DNA of 64,000 bases from Bacillota bacterium (GCA_023402845.1 JAEYFP010000010.1:1-64000); one strand, 5' to 3'. Shown: positions 8,700 through 18,837, counted from the first letter of the stretch. The notes: generated by a model from the sequence alone, not told the origin. Numbers and translations are program-made.

Positions 8700-10355
8700 C
8701 TACAGCAGCTCCTTTTGAGTCGAGCTATTATTTCCGTTATCTAAGTACTGACACAGGTGTTCCGCTATAGCTTTTGCCAGCAATGGCGGTACTGCATTAC
8801 CTACCTGCTGATATTGAGCATCCTTTGTTCCGCAAAACACAAAATCATCTGGAAATGTCTGCAAACGCGCTGCTTCCCGTATACTGAGTGCGCGATGTTT
8901 CACTGGATGAATCCACATCGATTTTCTGACATTGACGACCGTTCCTGATGGTTCATTATACTTTAAGCGCAGGTAAATAGTATTTTGTGTACGCTCTGCA
9001 TCCGAGTATGTAGTCTTAAGTTGCGGCGGCAGACTGTGAAAATTGTCTCCCTGCTCAATTGCCATAAAACGTTCCAAGGCCTCTGGAGTTGTTGCTGTCG
9101 AAACATGATTGCGAAGCAGACCTGAATTACGCAGCTGCTTTCCAAGCTCACTGATGTTAGTTGGGGGAGGGGGTAATTGAATACCTTTTTCTCCTTCAGT
9201 CACCTCAGTTGCAGCTTCAATATCTTCTAAATCCTCTATTGCCTGTTTTACTGTACGATAATCAGACTCAGTAAATGATCCAATCGGCAGCTGAACATCA
9301 TTACATATAGATTTTTTAACACCGATAAGGACAAATCTCATTCTCTTTTGAGGCGTACCAAAAGTTGCAGCCTTTAAAACGCCGTGATTTATACTATACC
9401 CTGTGCTATCGGCGCCTAAAATGGATTCAATATAATCAATTACTGCCATAGAAGTAACATGGGCAATAAGACCATTTTCCACTGAATAATGATCAACCTT
9501 GATGCGATTATCCAATATCTCTTTTGCCTTTGAAAGCATCCTTTGTAACATAATCGAAGGCATTATCTCTTCGCAAAGTTTCTTGGCATTTTCGTAAGTG
9601 TCATCCGCAGTAAAATAATGTTCTATTGCCATTCCTGCATCATATGAATGTTTCAAAATAGGACTGTTTTCATCAGTCGTCGCAACAAGAGTTGCTGCAA
9701 GTGTAAGAAGCCTCTTCTTATGCTTCTCCAGCGAATCACATAATTTATTTGAATTATCTCTCATTTTAAATACAACATTGAGTGATAAATAATCTTTCTC
9801 ATCCCAAAGATAATTTGAAATCTGTGCTATATCACCAGCAATGTCAGCAACCCCCGGAAACATAAACTCTGAATCCAAGAGCTGAATTTCAGAGGGAGTA
9901 GTTTTAATTTTGTACTCTTTTACAGTCTGTGCATCAGACTCATCCACATAAAAACGATGTACATCTGATTTCAACATACTCACATTCTCCATCACAAAGG
10001 CCATTGGATTCAGATGGAGGACGACTTGGACATACTTTTTAACAAGTGAATTATTTTGACTGATGGCATGATTTTTTTGCCGATTTGCATTGGAAAATCC
10101 CTGACACGGCGGTCCTCCAATAACAACGTCTACTTTGCCCAGTTTTGCTTTTACATCAGTTCTCAGAGCATCCGCCACATCGTCATAAACATCTGTCTTT
10201 TTATGATTACGCCTATACGTCTTCTGCGCATTCTTATTGTTCTCAAAGGCAGCTTTTACATAGAACCTGCCTGTTTGGAGAAATCCACAACTAAGACCTC
10301 CCGCACCTGCGAACAAATCCACAACGCTGTATTTTGATTCTGTATTTAAATTCAT
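8700..10355 (-). CDS. DNA (cytosine-5)-methyltransferase
   Basis: 551-aa C5 cytosine methylase. Motif I is VDLFAGAGGLSCGF near residue 14. The catalytic Cys is in GGPPCQGFSN (~residue 85), motif VI is FVMENVS (~115), motif VIII is GTPQKRMRFVLIG, and motif IX/X is SIREAARLQTFPDDF with QVGNAVPPLLAKAIA. It is longer than a minimal methylase because about 200 residues sit between motifs VI and VIII. It would protect host DNA in the MORC-Z1 restriction operon. The start codon overlaps the stop of the AIPR gene by 4 bp (ATGA), so translation is probably coupled. The recognition sequence cannot be read from the protein. Confidence 0.92.
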   Translation of the reverse strand: MNLNTESKYSVVDLFAGAGGLSCGFLQTGRFYVKAAFENNKNAQKTYRRNHKKTDVYDDVADALRTDVKAKLGKVDVVIGGPPCQGFSNANRQKNHAISQNNSLVKKYVQVVLHLNPMAFVMENVSMLKSDVHRFYVDESDAQTVKEYKIKTTPSEIQLLDSEFMFPGVADIAGDIAQISNYLWDEKDYLSLNVVFKMRDNSNKLCDSLEKHKKRLLTLAATLVATTDENSPILKHSYDAGMAIEHYFTADDTYENAKKLCEEIMPSIMLQRMLSKAKEILDNRIKVDHYSVENGLIAHVTSMAVIDYIESILGADSTGYSINHGVLKAATFGTPQKRMRFVLIGVKKSICNDVQLPIGSFTESDYRTVKQAIEDLEDIEAATEVTEGEKGIQLPPPPTNISELGKQLRNSGLLRNHVSTATTPEALERFMAIEQGDNFHSLPPQLKTTYSDAERTQNTIYLRLKYNEPSGTVVNVRKSMWIHPVKHRALSIREAARLQTFPDDFVFCGTKDAQYQQVGNAVPPLLAKAIAEHLCQYLDNGNNSSTQKELL

Positions 10356-12445
10356 AGTCTAAAGCCCTCCTCCTGTAACCGTTCCAGCACAGCAAGAAGT
10401 TTTTTGCATTGGATCGGGTTTGGCATCTTTTGCGGTATCTGACACGCAATTCGCAATGCAGTCCGCTCATCTGCCGTTATCATCTCTCTGTTTGCAGCAA
10501 AACTTAATACGTTTTGCCATTGTTCCTGAGAAATTTCTATAATTTTAGTCATAATTTCCGTGTCCGAAATTATCCGCTGATCCGCTTTGGCTTCCTTCTC
10601 TGCAGTTTTCTGCTCTTCTCTTCCAATCAGACAAGCTTTAATTTCAGGCATCAAACTATAATCAATACTTTGAACACTTTTCCAGCACGCTTCTCTTTTA
10701 CACCACTGTGTGACATTTTCAACACCTCTTTGCGAATCGGTCAGCTTATCATAAACAAGTTCAGACAATTCAGTCAGTGCATTAGCTACGGCATCAGGAA
10801 CATTCTGGCGTGTCCAAATATTCATCAAATCTAATTCCATTCCTGGAAACTGCTTCTGTATAAGCATATGCAAAAGAGCAATAGTATAAGTCACAATATT
10901 GGCACGATAGCCCTGAGAATACCAAGGCTGATGTGATACCATCAACTCACTATACCTAAATACCATTATCAAAGCAACGCTTTCCTGAAAATACTTTTCA
11001 TTATAAACAAGACCATCATCAGAAGCCTCCCACTCGTCATTCGTTGCTTTAGCAAACTCTGCAAAATTCGTTTGCGCACCTCTGCTAACCATATAAGGAA
11101 GACCTTTCCAAGTATTACGAACTTTAGCTAGATCCGTTTTTGTTATGAGCTGATTTTTCGGATTCTGAAGCAAGAACTTCTTTTTTTCTCCTGCAGTCAT
11201 TCGCATTTGTTTTTGCAAATATTGGCCTCGTGCCCGCTCATAAAACCACTTGGTTTCGTGTTGAAGCCCTCCTACTGCTCTTGCATACAGACGCTGCGAA
11301 AATCTTTCCATACGGACATGGAATGGGTGAGTGGAGAAGAAATCTGCATCACTGACTTTATTCTGACTGTTAGACGAGCGTGAAATATTTTGCACAAGTT
11401 CCGTTGCTTCCTCCTCTAGAGTATGCTCAATGACTGTCAGTTTCATCTGAACAAAGATGGAACTCAGGTCAGCTTTATCCCTAAATCTTGCGTTGGAAAG
11501 AGATGCCGTTGTCTGGCCTCCATTAATTATCTGAAAATCCTTTGCAGAAACAAGAAAATTCCCCTGTGAGCTACAGTCAATCTGAATATCCATCGCAGTA
11601 GCTGAAATCCCATTATTGTATGCGAAAAAACGCTCAGGGTTTTGCAGAATAGTAGCACGAATTTTTTTATTTACTGCAACCTTCGTGGATAGAAACGACC
11701 GAACATTTCCCTCTAGCAGATTGCTGCCATATTTATCATAGATGTCAGCCAAGAGAGTCCCAGGCATAATGCAAAGATAACTCTTAAAGTCTTTTGTCAC
11801 AGTACCGCTGGCCTCCATACAAGGAATACCATAATCAGAATACTCTTTGAAGTCAATTTCAATAATATGTCTTCCTGTATCTGAACCGCAGACTTTAAAT
11901 AAGCGGTTAATATCCCATATCTGACATTCTGAAATAATACCATTGATATCTGCAGATTCTAATATGATTATCGCATTGCTTATAGAGGATGTTGTAAAAA
12001 TTAATAGCTGGAATTTTCGAATTTCTTTGTGCTTTTCTCGCAGTAAATCTACCAGATCAGAGCATGGTCTGCTCATCTCAACTTCTCGGTGAAGTGAAGA
12101 ATTCAGAGCATGGTCTGCAAAAGCTCTTAACCTCTCTAATAATTGCCCTGCCTGTGTTTTAGTAAGGACTTTCTCCGTTTCAGAAGCATCATAATCAGCA
12201 ATTATCAAGCTCATAGTTTTGTCAAATTCATCATATGCATAACCATCAACTCGCAGTTTTCGATTGTGTTTTCCTGATCCTTCAAAATAGGCAGCATTAA
12301 AATCCATTAAAAACTCTGCTTCCTGCAGATACTGTGCAAAAGAACTGACAAATGACGCAGTGGAACCCTCACCGGTTGCTGCTGTATCGGCTTTGACTCC
12401 TTCTATAAAATCTTTTCGGAATTCCTGTGCGTCCATAATGTTCAT
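10352..12445 (-). CDS. AIPR family protein (abortive phage infection type)
   Basis: 697-aa protein of the AIPR family (PF10592), named for abortive-infection phage resistance. Family landmarks are FFAYNNGISATA near residue 275, and FQIINGGQTTASLSNAR near 305, followed by a long helical C-terminal half with no obvious enzyme motif. The molecular role of AIPR is not settled; it is a regular partner of Z1 helicases and C5 methylases in restriction-like operons. The gene overlaps its upstream neighbour (ATGA, 12442-12445) and its downstream methylase by 4 bp each, which argues for one transcript and fixed stoichiometry. Confidence 0.85.
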   Translation of the reverse strand: MNIMDAQEFRKDFIEGVKADTAATGEGSTASFVSSFAQYLQEAEFLMDFNAAYFEGSGKHNRKLRVDGYAYDEFDKTMSLIIADYDASETEKVLTKTQAGQLLERLRAFADHALNSSLHREVEMSRPCSDLVDLLREKHKEIRKFQLLIFTTSSISNAIIILESADINGIISECQIWDINRLFKVCGSDTGRHIIEIDFKEYSDYGIPCMEASGTVTKDFKSYLCIMPGTLLADIYDKYGSNLLEGNVRSFLSTKVAVNKKIRATILQNPERFFAYNNGISATAMDIQIDCSSQGNFLVSAKDFQIINGGQTTASLSNARFRDKADLSSIFVQMKLTVIEHTLEEEATELVQNISRSSNSQNKVSDADFFSTHPFHVRMERFSQRLYARAVGGLQHETKWFYERARGQYLQKQMRMTAGEKKKFLLQNPKNQLITKTDLAKVRNTWKGLPYMVSRGAQTNFAEFAKATNDEWEASDDGLVYNEKYFQESVALIMVFRYSELMVSHQPWYSQGYRANIVTYTIALLHMLIQKQFPGMELDLMNIWTRQNVPDAVANALTELSELVYDKLTDSQRGVENVTQWCKREACWKSVQSIDYSLMPEIKACLIGREEQKTAEKEAKADQRIISDTEIMTKIIEISQEQWQNVLSFAANREMITADERTALRIACQIPQKMPNPIQCKKLLAVLERLQEEGFRL

Positions 12446-13383
12446 CCTTTCAGCCAGTCTGTCAGAGCCGGCAGGCTTAGTTCATAGTGTAATGATTCAA
12501 CCTGCTGGGGAATGTTTTGTCTTGTAATCCTTGGAAAAGTGTCACTTACGTCATACCGCTGTATCCCAGAGCAGTAATATTTCTGCTCTGAATACTCCTG
12601 TAAATCAATATATCCATATGCGCTCAATTTTGAGCGAAACAAATCTAAAGCATCAAAAGCATAAGCTAATGTACTGCTAATCTGATGCACCACATCATTA
12701 AGAGATACTGCTCCAGATTTATCATGAGCTACCTTGTCAACACGCATCACCACAAGCTCTCCTTCTCCGGTACAATTTAGCTGTTCCAAAGAAGAAATAG
12801 TCACACTTGCAGCGGAAGCACCGACACTTTTTACTTCATGCCATCCATCTTCATATATAAAATCTTGATCTGCGCCATCTGCACCAACCCAGCCTCGTAT
12901 TACCTCCAAGACAGAACTGCTTTGATTCATTTGCTTCTGTAAAAACAGAAGTTCTCCAAGCAATCCTTTACGGCGGCTATCATTCATCACTCCATTGCTT
13001 TGTGACTCCAACAGACGGCTCCATTGCTTGTACCTGCTGATAACTAAGGCTAATGCATCTTTTTCTTCTGGTGCCGTCCGTGAGTGCTCTATAATATCTG
13101 AACAAAGTATCGCAAACACATCTTCTTGCTCATTTCTCAGCAATTCAAACGAAAGCGTCCATCGATTATCCGTTTCTCTCTTACGGCGAGTTACCAACAT
13201 GGATTTTGAAGATTCTATTGCTCCTATATCTGCAGTGCAAATAAGCAACAGAGCTTTTTGACTAATTGACTGATAACCAATGTGCCATTCAAGCGGGTGC
13301 TGCGTGTCAATCTGCAAAAATCCGCCGTCTTTATAACTAATGCTGTTCCACTGCTTCTGGAGGATTTCCGGTGTCGTTCTCAT
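12442..13383 (-). CDS. PD-(D/E)XK motif protein, putative restriction nuclease subunit
   Basis: 313-aa protein of the DUF4420/PD-(D/E)XK type. The nuclease core is visible: a Glu in RKGLLGELLFL (~residue 142), Asp in GADQDFIYEDG (~172-180) and the E-x-K in WHEVKS (~182-187). This layout is expected to bind metal and cut DNA. It is probably the cleavage subunit of the MORC-Z1 system, with the ATPases controlling access. It overlaps both the Z1 gene and the AIPR gene by 4 bp. Confidence 0.82.
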   Translation of the reverse strand: MRTTPEILQKQWNSISYKDGGFLQIDTQHPLEWHIGYQSISQKALLLICTADIGAIESSKSMLVTRRKRETDNRWTLSFELLRNEQEDVFAILCSDIIEHSRTAPEEKDALALVISRYKQWSRLLESQSNGVMNDSRRKGLLGELLFLQKQMNQSSSVLEVIRGWVGADGADQDFIYEDGWHEVKSVGASAASVTISSLEQLNCTGEGELVVMRVDKVAHDKSGAVSLNDVVHQISSTLAYAFDALDLFRSKLSAYGYIDLQEYSEQKYYCSGIQRYDVSDTFPRITRQNIPQQVESLHYELSLPALTDWLKG

Positions 13384-16151
13384 TCGTCGTTATCCTCCTC
13401 CGGATCGTAGTAACTGCCCAGTTCAACCATGTTAACCATGTAACTGGCGGTTTCCTCCGGCAGCCCAGTAAAAGGGAATCCTGCACCAAGTGCATAAAGA
13501 AAATCTGGGACTTGACAGCCCGCTTCGATTTGCGTTCTTATCTTACCATTTTTATCCAGACTGGTCCGGTCAACAGAAATAACATGTAGCATCAAAATAG
13601 GGGAACGATCTTTAATCAAGTATGCACTGTCGGAAATATGCAGCTTACCGGGATGCTCATTTTTAAATGCAGTTTCAGCATCCTCTCTCTGTTTCTTAGT
13701 CAATCCCAGCTTTGCCGCACCACCAGCACCTACACGAACCTTGGTTCCGCTTATACTGATTTGCCCTAATTTGGCAATTATGGTACGCTTTTCAGGTTTT
13801 ATCGTCAGCTGCTCATCACCGCTGTATAACTCTTTATAATCATCTTCGGATCCCTCAGCAATAACAACATCCCATGAAGCATTGCCCATTTTGTCTCTGA
13901 TAAAATCTGCAAGTGCCTGCCCCTGGAAAGAAAGGTGCCACGGGTGAGTTTTGAAATCACGTAAAAGCTGTTCTACTTCGTCTTTATTAATGCCTTCCCA
14001 AAAATAGCGTGCGTCTTCACGTGCAGTGCGGTGCCCTATAGTGTCCAGCCGATGTACAAAATCTCTGAAAACATCTTCATTCGCTCCCAAAGAAGCCAAA
14101 TCAGATTTCAGCCGCGGAGTTTCCAGCAAGCGTCCAGAAACAGTGACAGGACGTTTAACCATCGTTCCTGCCCGCATTTTGTTTCTTGCAGTAACAATTA
14201 GAGAAGCTGGGTCCTGACGAACCTTCAATCCGAACTCCAACGGCGTGAGGTTTGCGTTCTTCATTCTTGCAATTTCCAGCTTTAGTTCTTCCGCTGCCGC
14301 TGTTATGTATCCGTACCAATCAATGGCCTCCACACTTATCCAGATTTTAAACAGATCATCGTACCCTGGGCGATATCCAAACCAACGCCCCATCTGCAAC
14401 AATGTGTCATACATTTGTGATTTACGATAGAAATAACTTACACAAAGCCCTTCAAGTGTTAATCCTCTGGACAAGCTGTTTCCACCCACCGCAATGACAC
14501 GCAAACCATCCTCCCGATGATTGAAGTAATCAAGGCTCGTTGAACCGCTTTCTTGGTTGACTGCTCGTACATCAATAGGTGCTGCTGCCTTAAATAAATA
14601 TTGTGAACGGAACTTATGCCATGGCATGGGTCTGTCTTTTATTCCAGCCTTTTCGCTAAGCAGGTACTTATCCCAGAGAGCTTTTAAATAAGCAATATTT
14701 GAAATTTTAATACTTTCTTCTTCAGACAAACAAGAGTAATTTTGCAAATCAGAACGCATCTGCAAAATCCATTCAGTTGCCAAGTCGCGGATTTGATTTT
14801 GAACGTCTGTAAACCTACTTACATGAATCATCATTGAGCGATGTGATTTGTAATCTCCCCGTAAATCACGAATGCCATTTATAAGTATGAAATATGCCAT
14901 AGCTTCTTTCATACTTGGCGGCAACGCAGTAACAGGATGCCCTTTTTTATGATTAAATGGGAAAAACGCATTCATTTCCAGTGGATGTAATTCTTCTAGA
15001 CAATCCCTGAATGGTGCCTCTATGCCAAAAATACGATCTGCACCAATGTAGTTTGATGGAGGTGCCAGGGAATAAATAAAATCCCGCGGAAACAGATCAT
15101 CCCCACGCATATCATCAGTTGTTTCAGGATTAATAAAAATATTTGCATAGGGCGTGGCAGTGATACCTAAGTATGACGTCTGCCGAAACAATGCCAAAAG
15201 TGTCCGAACAGCTTCATTAATAGCAGTTGGATCTTCATCGTCCTTTTTAGTATTGACAGAAGCGTTATCAGCTTCATCGTCAATTAACAGCATAGGCAAA
15301 TCAATTCTCTGCCCTGCAACTGTATTGTTATTACGTAACCACCGGATGAGGTTGTTTAAGATACTCTTGTTTTTCTTAATAACAAATACGACTGGGTCAC
15401 TAACACTAAGCAGAGACAGGTCATTGCTTTTCAGTATATTTATATCAAAATCCTTGACTACAGAAGTAAACGAAGCGATACGCTTATTTGTTCCATATCT
15501 TCCAACCCCGACAGGTTCATTCCTAATTTCCCTTTTTGTGGGATCAAGAAAATATTCGCTCTTTCTTCCAGAAAATTCAGCATCCAACCGTTCCTGTGTC
15601 TGCTGGCGCAGATTTTCCATCATACCTGCCAGCACAATAATAACCCGATAGCCTGTATCTGCAGCTTTATTACATATAGCTGTGTAGTTTGCAGTCTTCC
15701 CTGATTGCACATCCCCCAATACGAGACCTCGCCGCTGAAAATCACCTTTCGATTTTGGATCACCCAGCAAATCGACAATCTCATCGGAAACACGCCCAAG
15801 ATTTCCAGTCACCCTGGGGTTCCAATGTTTTATTTCCTCAAGATATTTTTTATATCTATTCCAAAAGAAAAAGTCAAGCTCAGAGCGTCGTGAGGGAAGC
15901 CATGATTGATGCGGTCGTTTATCATCTTTAATAACAATCCCAATATCCATAACAACCACTATGTTTGCTTTGAGCTTTCGCTTCAAATCTTCAAATTCAG
16001 CATCTGTCACAGGACAGAATGAAGCAAGAGACTGCCGAAGCGTATCCGCTATTCTGTCAAATTCCGCCTCACTTGGAGGAACCTCTTTAAACTGTGTATT
16101 TATATTCGCTGAAATCATACCTTCCAATTGTTCTGCATTTGTTATAGCCAT
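13380..16151 (-). CDS. Z1-domain superfamily II helicase/ATPase
   Basis: 923-aa ATPase. Walker A is GDVQSGKTANYT near residue 150, the Walker B box is LLIDDEADNAS near 290, and motif III is GITATPYANIF near 325. A Z1 domain (PF10593) follows: GGNSLSRGLTLEGL, YFYRKSQMYDTLLQMGRWFG near residues 555-590. It probably moves on or remodels DNA in the restriction complex. Its ATG shares one base with the TAA of the MORC gene (TAATG at 16151), and its end overlaps the nuclease gene by 4 bp. The MORC/MutL-like ATPase plus Z1 plus nuclease plus methylase set is the one described by Iyer, Abhiman and Aravind as a MORC-related restriction-modification type. Confidence 0.9.
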   Translation of the reverse strand: MAITNAEQLEGMISANINTQFKEVPPSEAEFDRIADTLRQSLASFCPVTDAEFEDLKRKLKANIVVVMDIGIVIKDDKRPHQSWLPSRRSELDFFFWNRYKKYLEEIKHWNPRVTGNLGRVSDEIVDLLGDPKSKGDFQRRGLVLGDVQSGKTANYTAICNKAADTGYRVIIVLAGMMENLRQQTQERLDAEFSGRKSEYFLDPTKREIRNEPVGVGRYGTNKRIASFTSVVKDFDINILKSNDLSLLSVSDPVVFVIKKNKSILNNLIRWLRNNNTVAGQRIDLPMLLIDDEADNASVNTKKDDEDPTAINEAVRTLLALFRQTSYLGITATPYANIFINPETTDDMRGDDLFPRDFIYSLAPPSNYIGADRIFGIEAPFRDCLEELHPLEMNAFFPFNHKKGHPVTALPPSMKEAMAYFILINGIRDLRGDYKSHRSMMIHVSRFTDVQNQIRDLATEWILQMRSDLQNYSCLSEEESIKISNIAYLKALWDKYLLSEKAGIKDRPMPWHKFRSQYLFKAAAPIDVRAVNQESGSTSLDYFNHREDGLRVIAVGGNSLSRGLTLEGLCVSYFYRKSQMYDTLLQMGRWFGYRPGYDDLFKIWISVEAIDWYGYITAAAEELKLEIARMKNANLTPLEFGLKVRQDPASLIVTARNKMRAGTMVKRPVTVSGRLLETPRLKSDLASLGANEDVFRDFVHRLDTIGHRTAREDARYFWEGINKDEVEQLLRDFKTHPWHLSFQGQALADFIRDKMGNASWDVVIAEGSEDDYKELYSGDEQLTIKPEKRTIIAKLGQISISGTKVRVGAGGAAKLGLTKKQREDAETAFKNEHPGKLHISDSAYLIKDRSPILMLHVISVDRTSLDKNGKIRTQIEAGCQVPDFLYALGAGFPFTGLPEETASYMVNMVELGSYYDPEEDNDE

Positions 16152-17614
16152 TATATAGAACCTCCCCCTTGATACTTTTCAATGATCTTTGGATAATTTA
16201 CAAAAGGTTCAGATACAGACAGCCTGCCTAGTAACTCTTTTCTAGCTGTATCTGAAGGCATCTGATCAAGAAGCAATTTTAACATGCTTTCGACTTCTTT
16301 TGCCGTTGTCTCAATTTCATTGTCTAAAGATTTCTCTGACGTCAAATCAATATACAGCTGATTGAGGGGAATGCCATTTTCAATAGCTTTTAGCAATACC
16401 TCAACATTCCGCCTTACTTGAGGCGGAGAATCCAGGAATACCTCTACCAAAGGATGATCCCGATTAATTCCGTAGAAAAAGCCCCCTTGATTCCCCTTGA
16501 ACCGCTGCCATATATGTACAACCGAGTCATTTATTTCTCTTTTCCCTCTGAATACCCATGTCTGCTTACTGCGCTCAGCCAGACGTCCAATAATGGATTC
16601 CAGATTGGTTCTGACAATTTCAGGGGGAACTGCCGTTGACTTTTTTATATCAAGCGTCCAAAGGCCGTCCAAATCATTAGGTATATCGACCTGAACCCTG
16701 GCCAGCTTTGAAAGTTCTCCCTGCCTCATCATACGAAACCAGGTCCCCCAAACTAAAAGCCGTTTATTCCTATATACATAAAACCCCTGGCTTTTACGCA
16801 GTCCCTCTTTTCCTCCGAGCTTTTTTATTTCATCAGCCGACAGATTAGAGATATGGGGAAGTATATAAGGACGAACAACCACCTTTATGCCTTCAATAAA
16901 TAATTCCTCATCCGCCATTACCTGTGTGTTTCTGCGCATGAGAAAAGGATCTGCATAATCAATGAGAGCTCCATTCATTTTTATCTCAAGCTTTTTCAAT
17001 CCGCTTTCACCGCTAAGATACCGATGAAACACAAGAGAAAGGTGACTGCGGACATCATCCATCTTTCTTCCCATAGAACGGTCAAAATTTAACTCGCCTA
17101 TTTTGAGTCTGTCAAGATTCTGCCATACAACCAGAGTTCCATTCTCTAATTCACGCAAATTGTTAATACAAGGAATTGCATTAATTTCTTCTTCAGTTTC
17201 TAATATAATAAGTGACCATTCCTCACACTTGATCACATGATCAATATCCCAGCAACGGGCTTCAATATTACCATCCTTTTTACTGATAACTGTTAAAGTC
17301 CGGCATTGTGATAAAGAAGCTGTTTTAAGACCCAAACCAAAACGCCCTAAATCTGTAGCTGCTCGTTTATCATTTGGACTCTGACTGCCATAACGCATAG
17401 CCGCCTCGAGCTCATCTGCATTCATTCCATATCCATTATCTAGTATTGCTATGTACGCATCCCCAATAGGGAAGAAGAATATTTCTGTACACGAAGCCGA
17501 TGCAGAAACACTATTATCCACAATATCAGCGATTGCTGATTCCAATGTATAGCCAATAGCACGAGTAGACTCAATAAGTGTCGGTGCATACGGCGATATA
17601 GTAGTAGTCCTCAA
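16151..17614 (-). CDS. MORC/Hsp90-like GHKL ATPase of a restriction system
   Basis: 487-aa GHKL-fold ATPase. The N box is AIADIVDNSVSA near residue 28, G1 is ILDNGYGMNADELE near 57, and G2 is DLGRFGLGLKTASLSQ near 90. A MutL/MORC-like transducer region follows. Proteins of this kind close like a clamp on DNA when ATP binds. The start is TTG at 17614, set by a GGAGG site 7 bp upstream (GAAGGAGG), which is unusual and may keep levels low. It is the first structural gene after the XRE regulator (68 bp gap) and leads the operon. It has no zinc finger of the eukaryotic MORC kind that I can see. Confidence 0.87.
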   Translation of the reverse strand: MRTTTISPYAPTLIESTRAIGYTLESAIADIVDNSVSASASCTEIFFFPIGDAYIAILDNGYGMNADELEAAMRYGSQSPNDKRAATDLGRFGLGLKTASLSQCRTLTVISKKDGNIEARCWDIDHVIKCEEWSLIILETEEEINAIPCINNLRELENGTLVVWQNLDRLKIGELNFDRSMGRKMDDVRSHLSLVFHRYLSGESGLKKLEIKMNGALIDYADPFLMRRNTQVMADEELFIEGIKVVVRPYILPHISNLSADEIKKLGGKEGLRKSQGFYVYRNKRLLVWGTWFRMMRQGELSKLARVQVDIPNDLDGLWTLDIKKSTAVPPEIVRTNLESIIGRLAERSKQTWVFRGKREINDSVVHIWQRFKGNQGGFFYGINRDHPLVEVFLDSPPQVRRNVEVLLKAIENGIPLNQLYIDLTSEKSLDNEIETTAKEVESMLKLLLDQMPSDTARKELLGRLSVSEPFVNYPKIIEKYQGGGSI

Positions 17615-17682
17615 AACGCTCCTCCTTCTCCTTTGTATTCCAGTATCTATTTTCTTTCACCAATCTGTCGTTCTCAACAGAA

Positions 17683-17901
17683 TTACAATCCTTTAACTTC
17701 ATCAGAAGTAATTTCCATAATATCTCCTATATCACATTGCAGTACTTTACATATTTTCACTAGCACTGTCATTGTCACAGGCTCATCTCTTCCAAGCTTC
17801 GTAATGAGACTTGAGCTGACATTTGCAGCAGTCTGCAAATCTTTCTTTTTCATTTTTTTATCTATAAGAAGCTTCCAGAGTTTATTATAGCTGACCGCCA
17901 C
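17683..17901 (-). CDS. XRE/Cro-CI family regulator, likely controller of the restriction operon
   Basis: 72-aa helix-turn-helix protein of the family beginning VSYNKLWKLLIDKKM. The HTH spans KKKDLQTAANVSSSLITKLG (residues ~16-36), and the rest (LVKICKVLQCDIGDIME) is the usual dimer tail. I use GTG at 17901 because GAGGTG lies 6 bp upstream; a GTG at 17910 would overlap that ribosome site. It is the first gene of the operon and probably times expression, as controller proteins do in restriction systems. The repeat array at 18041-18180 lies 140 bp upstream. Confidence 0.85.
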   Translation of the reverse strand: MAVSYNKLWKLLIDKKMKKKDLQTAANVSSSLITKLGRDEPVTMTVLVKICKVLQCDIGDIMEITSDEVKGL

Positions 17902-18040
17902 GGCATTCACCTCAAAAAATTTTGCTTTGATAACATTATATTAAAGTAATTATAGCATATTTATCTTACAAAAACATCATTAATGACATAAATAAATTTA
18001 AAATCATTGTTTTATACTGTAAAAGTTTCCTCGTAGTTAC

Positions 18041-18180
18041 TTGTAAGATGAGATGCCACTTTGTAAAGTGAGATGCACTATTTGTAACTGACAACTGAAT
18101 ATTTGTAAACCAAATGCCACTTTTGTAATCGAAATGCAGTTTTTGTAAACAAGAAGCCACTTTTGTAACCCAAATGCAGT
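18041..18180 (+). repeat. Seven-unit degenerate direct-repeat array, 20-21 bp period
   Basis: Units start at 18041, 18061, 18082, 18103, 18123, 18143 and 18163. Each begins TTGTAA and most end in ATGCCAC or ATGCAG. The third unit is the most diverged. The even 20-21 bp spacing puts all units on one face of the helix. Candidates are an IS21-family terminal repeat cluster, plasmid-like iterons, or an operator array for the regulator at 17683. No istA/istB gene or Rep gene is nearby. Confidence 0.7.
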
Positions 18181-18321
18181 TTGATTTTCATCTTTTATTG
18201 GAGTATTATAATAATTACAGGCATGCCAAAGGGAGGTCAACTCTCTCTCGATTTTTTTGTAATCGGAGAATCCACCCCTTTATTCCTTAGACAGATAAAT
18301 GGTTGGCGGCACGCATATTTA

Positions 18322-18798
18322 TTATTTTTTGAGAAGAGCAGGTTTTAACATGATGTCACTGGCGGCAACCGGTGCACATCCAAGCTTATGTAAAACTCCT
18401 TCTCCGTGATAAAAGCTGAATGTTTCGTAAGGACTACGATTATTTAGCTTTTTTCTTTTGTATGAATTGATATGATTCATCATTACGCTGATATCTTCTT
18501 GAGTTAGATTATTAAAACTAATTCCTTTCGGAAGCACTCTGCGGATCAATTCATGATTCACTTCAATGGCACCTTTTTGATAGGGGCTCCCGGCATCACA
18601 ATAAAATACACTGGTTCTTTTACATGGTATTGTTTCTCGGTACTCGATTGCTTTTGGATTGGAAAACTCACTTCCATTATCCGTAAGGATAACAGGAAAC
18701 AGTCTGTTAAATATATCTTTTCCAAGAATCTGATCCAGATGGTTGAATATATCTATAACAGACTTAGAGGTATTAGCATCCCGCAAAAATGCAAGCAT
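18322..18798 (-). pseudogene. IS30-family transposase, C-terminal fragment
   Basis: 158 codons of an IS30-type DDE transposase. The middle Asp motif is ILTDNGSEFSNP and the Glu motif is FYCDAGSPYQKGAIEVNHEL. Full-length IS30 transposases are ~320-350 aa, so the N-terminal half with the HTH and first Asp is missing. Just upstream of codon 1 there are stop codons in frame. The break abuts the CHAP fragment at ~18,800-18,840, so this IS, or a deletion next to it, probably removed the left half of the conjugative element. Confidence 0.85.
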
Positions 18799-18837
18799 AA
18801 TATCTTATTAGCCACTGGTGTTACAACTTTACTATAT

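Noticed and set aside
8270..17901. BREX, DISARM or Hma system
   Set aside because: No PglX/PglZ/BrxC, no DUF1998 or PLD protein; Z1 plus MORC plus AIPR is a different set.
18041..18180. CRISPR array
   Set aside because: Units are 20-21 bp back to back with no unique spacers and no cas genes.
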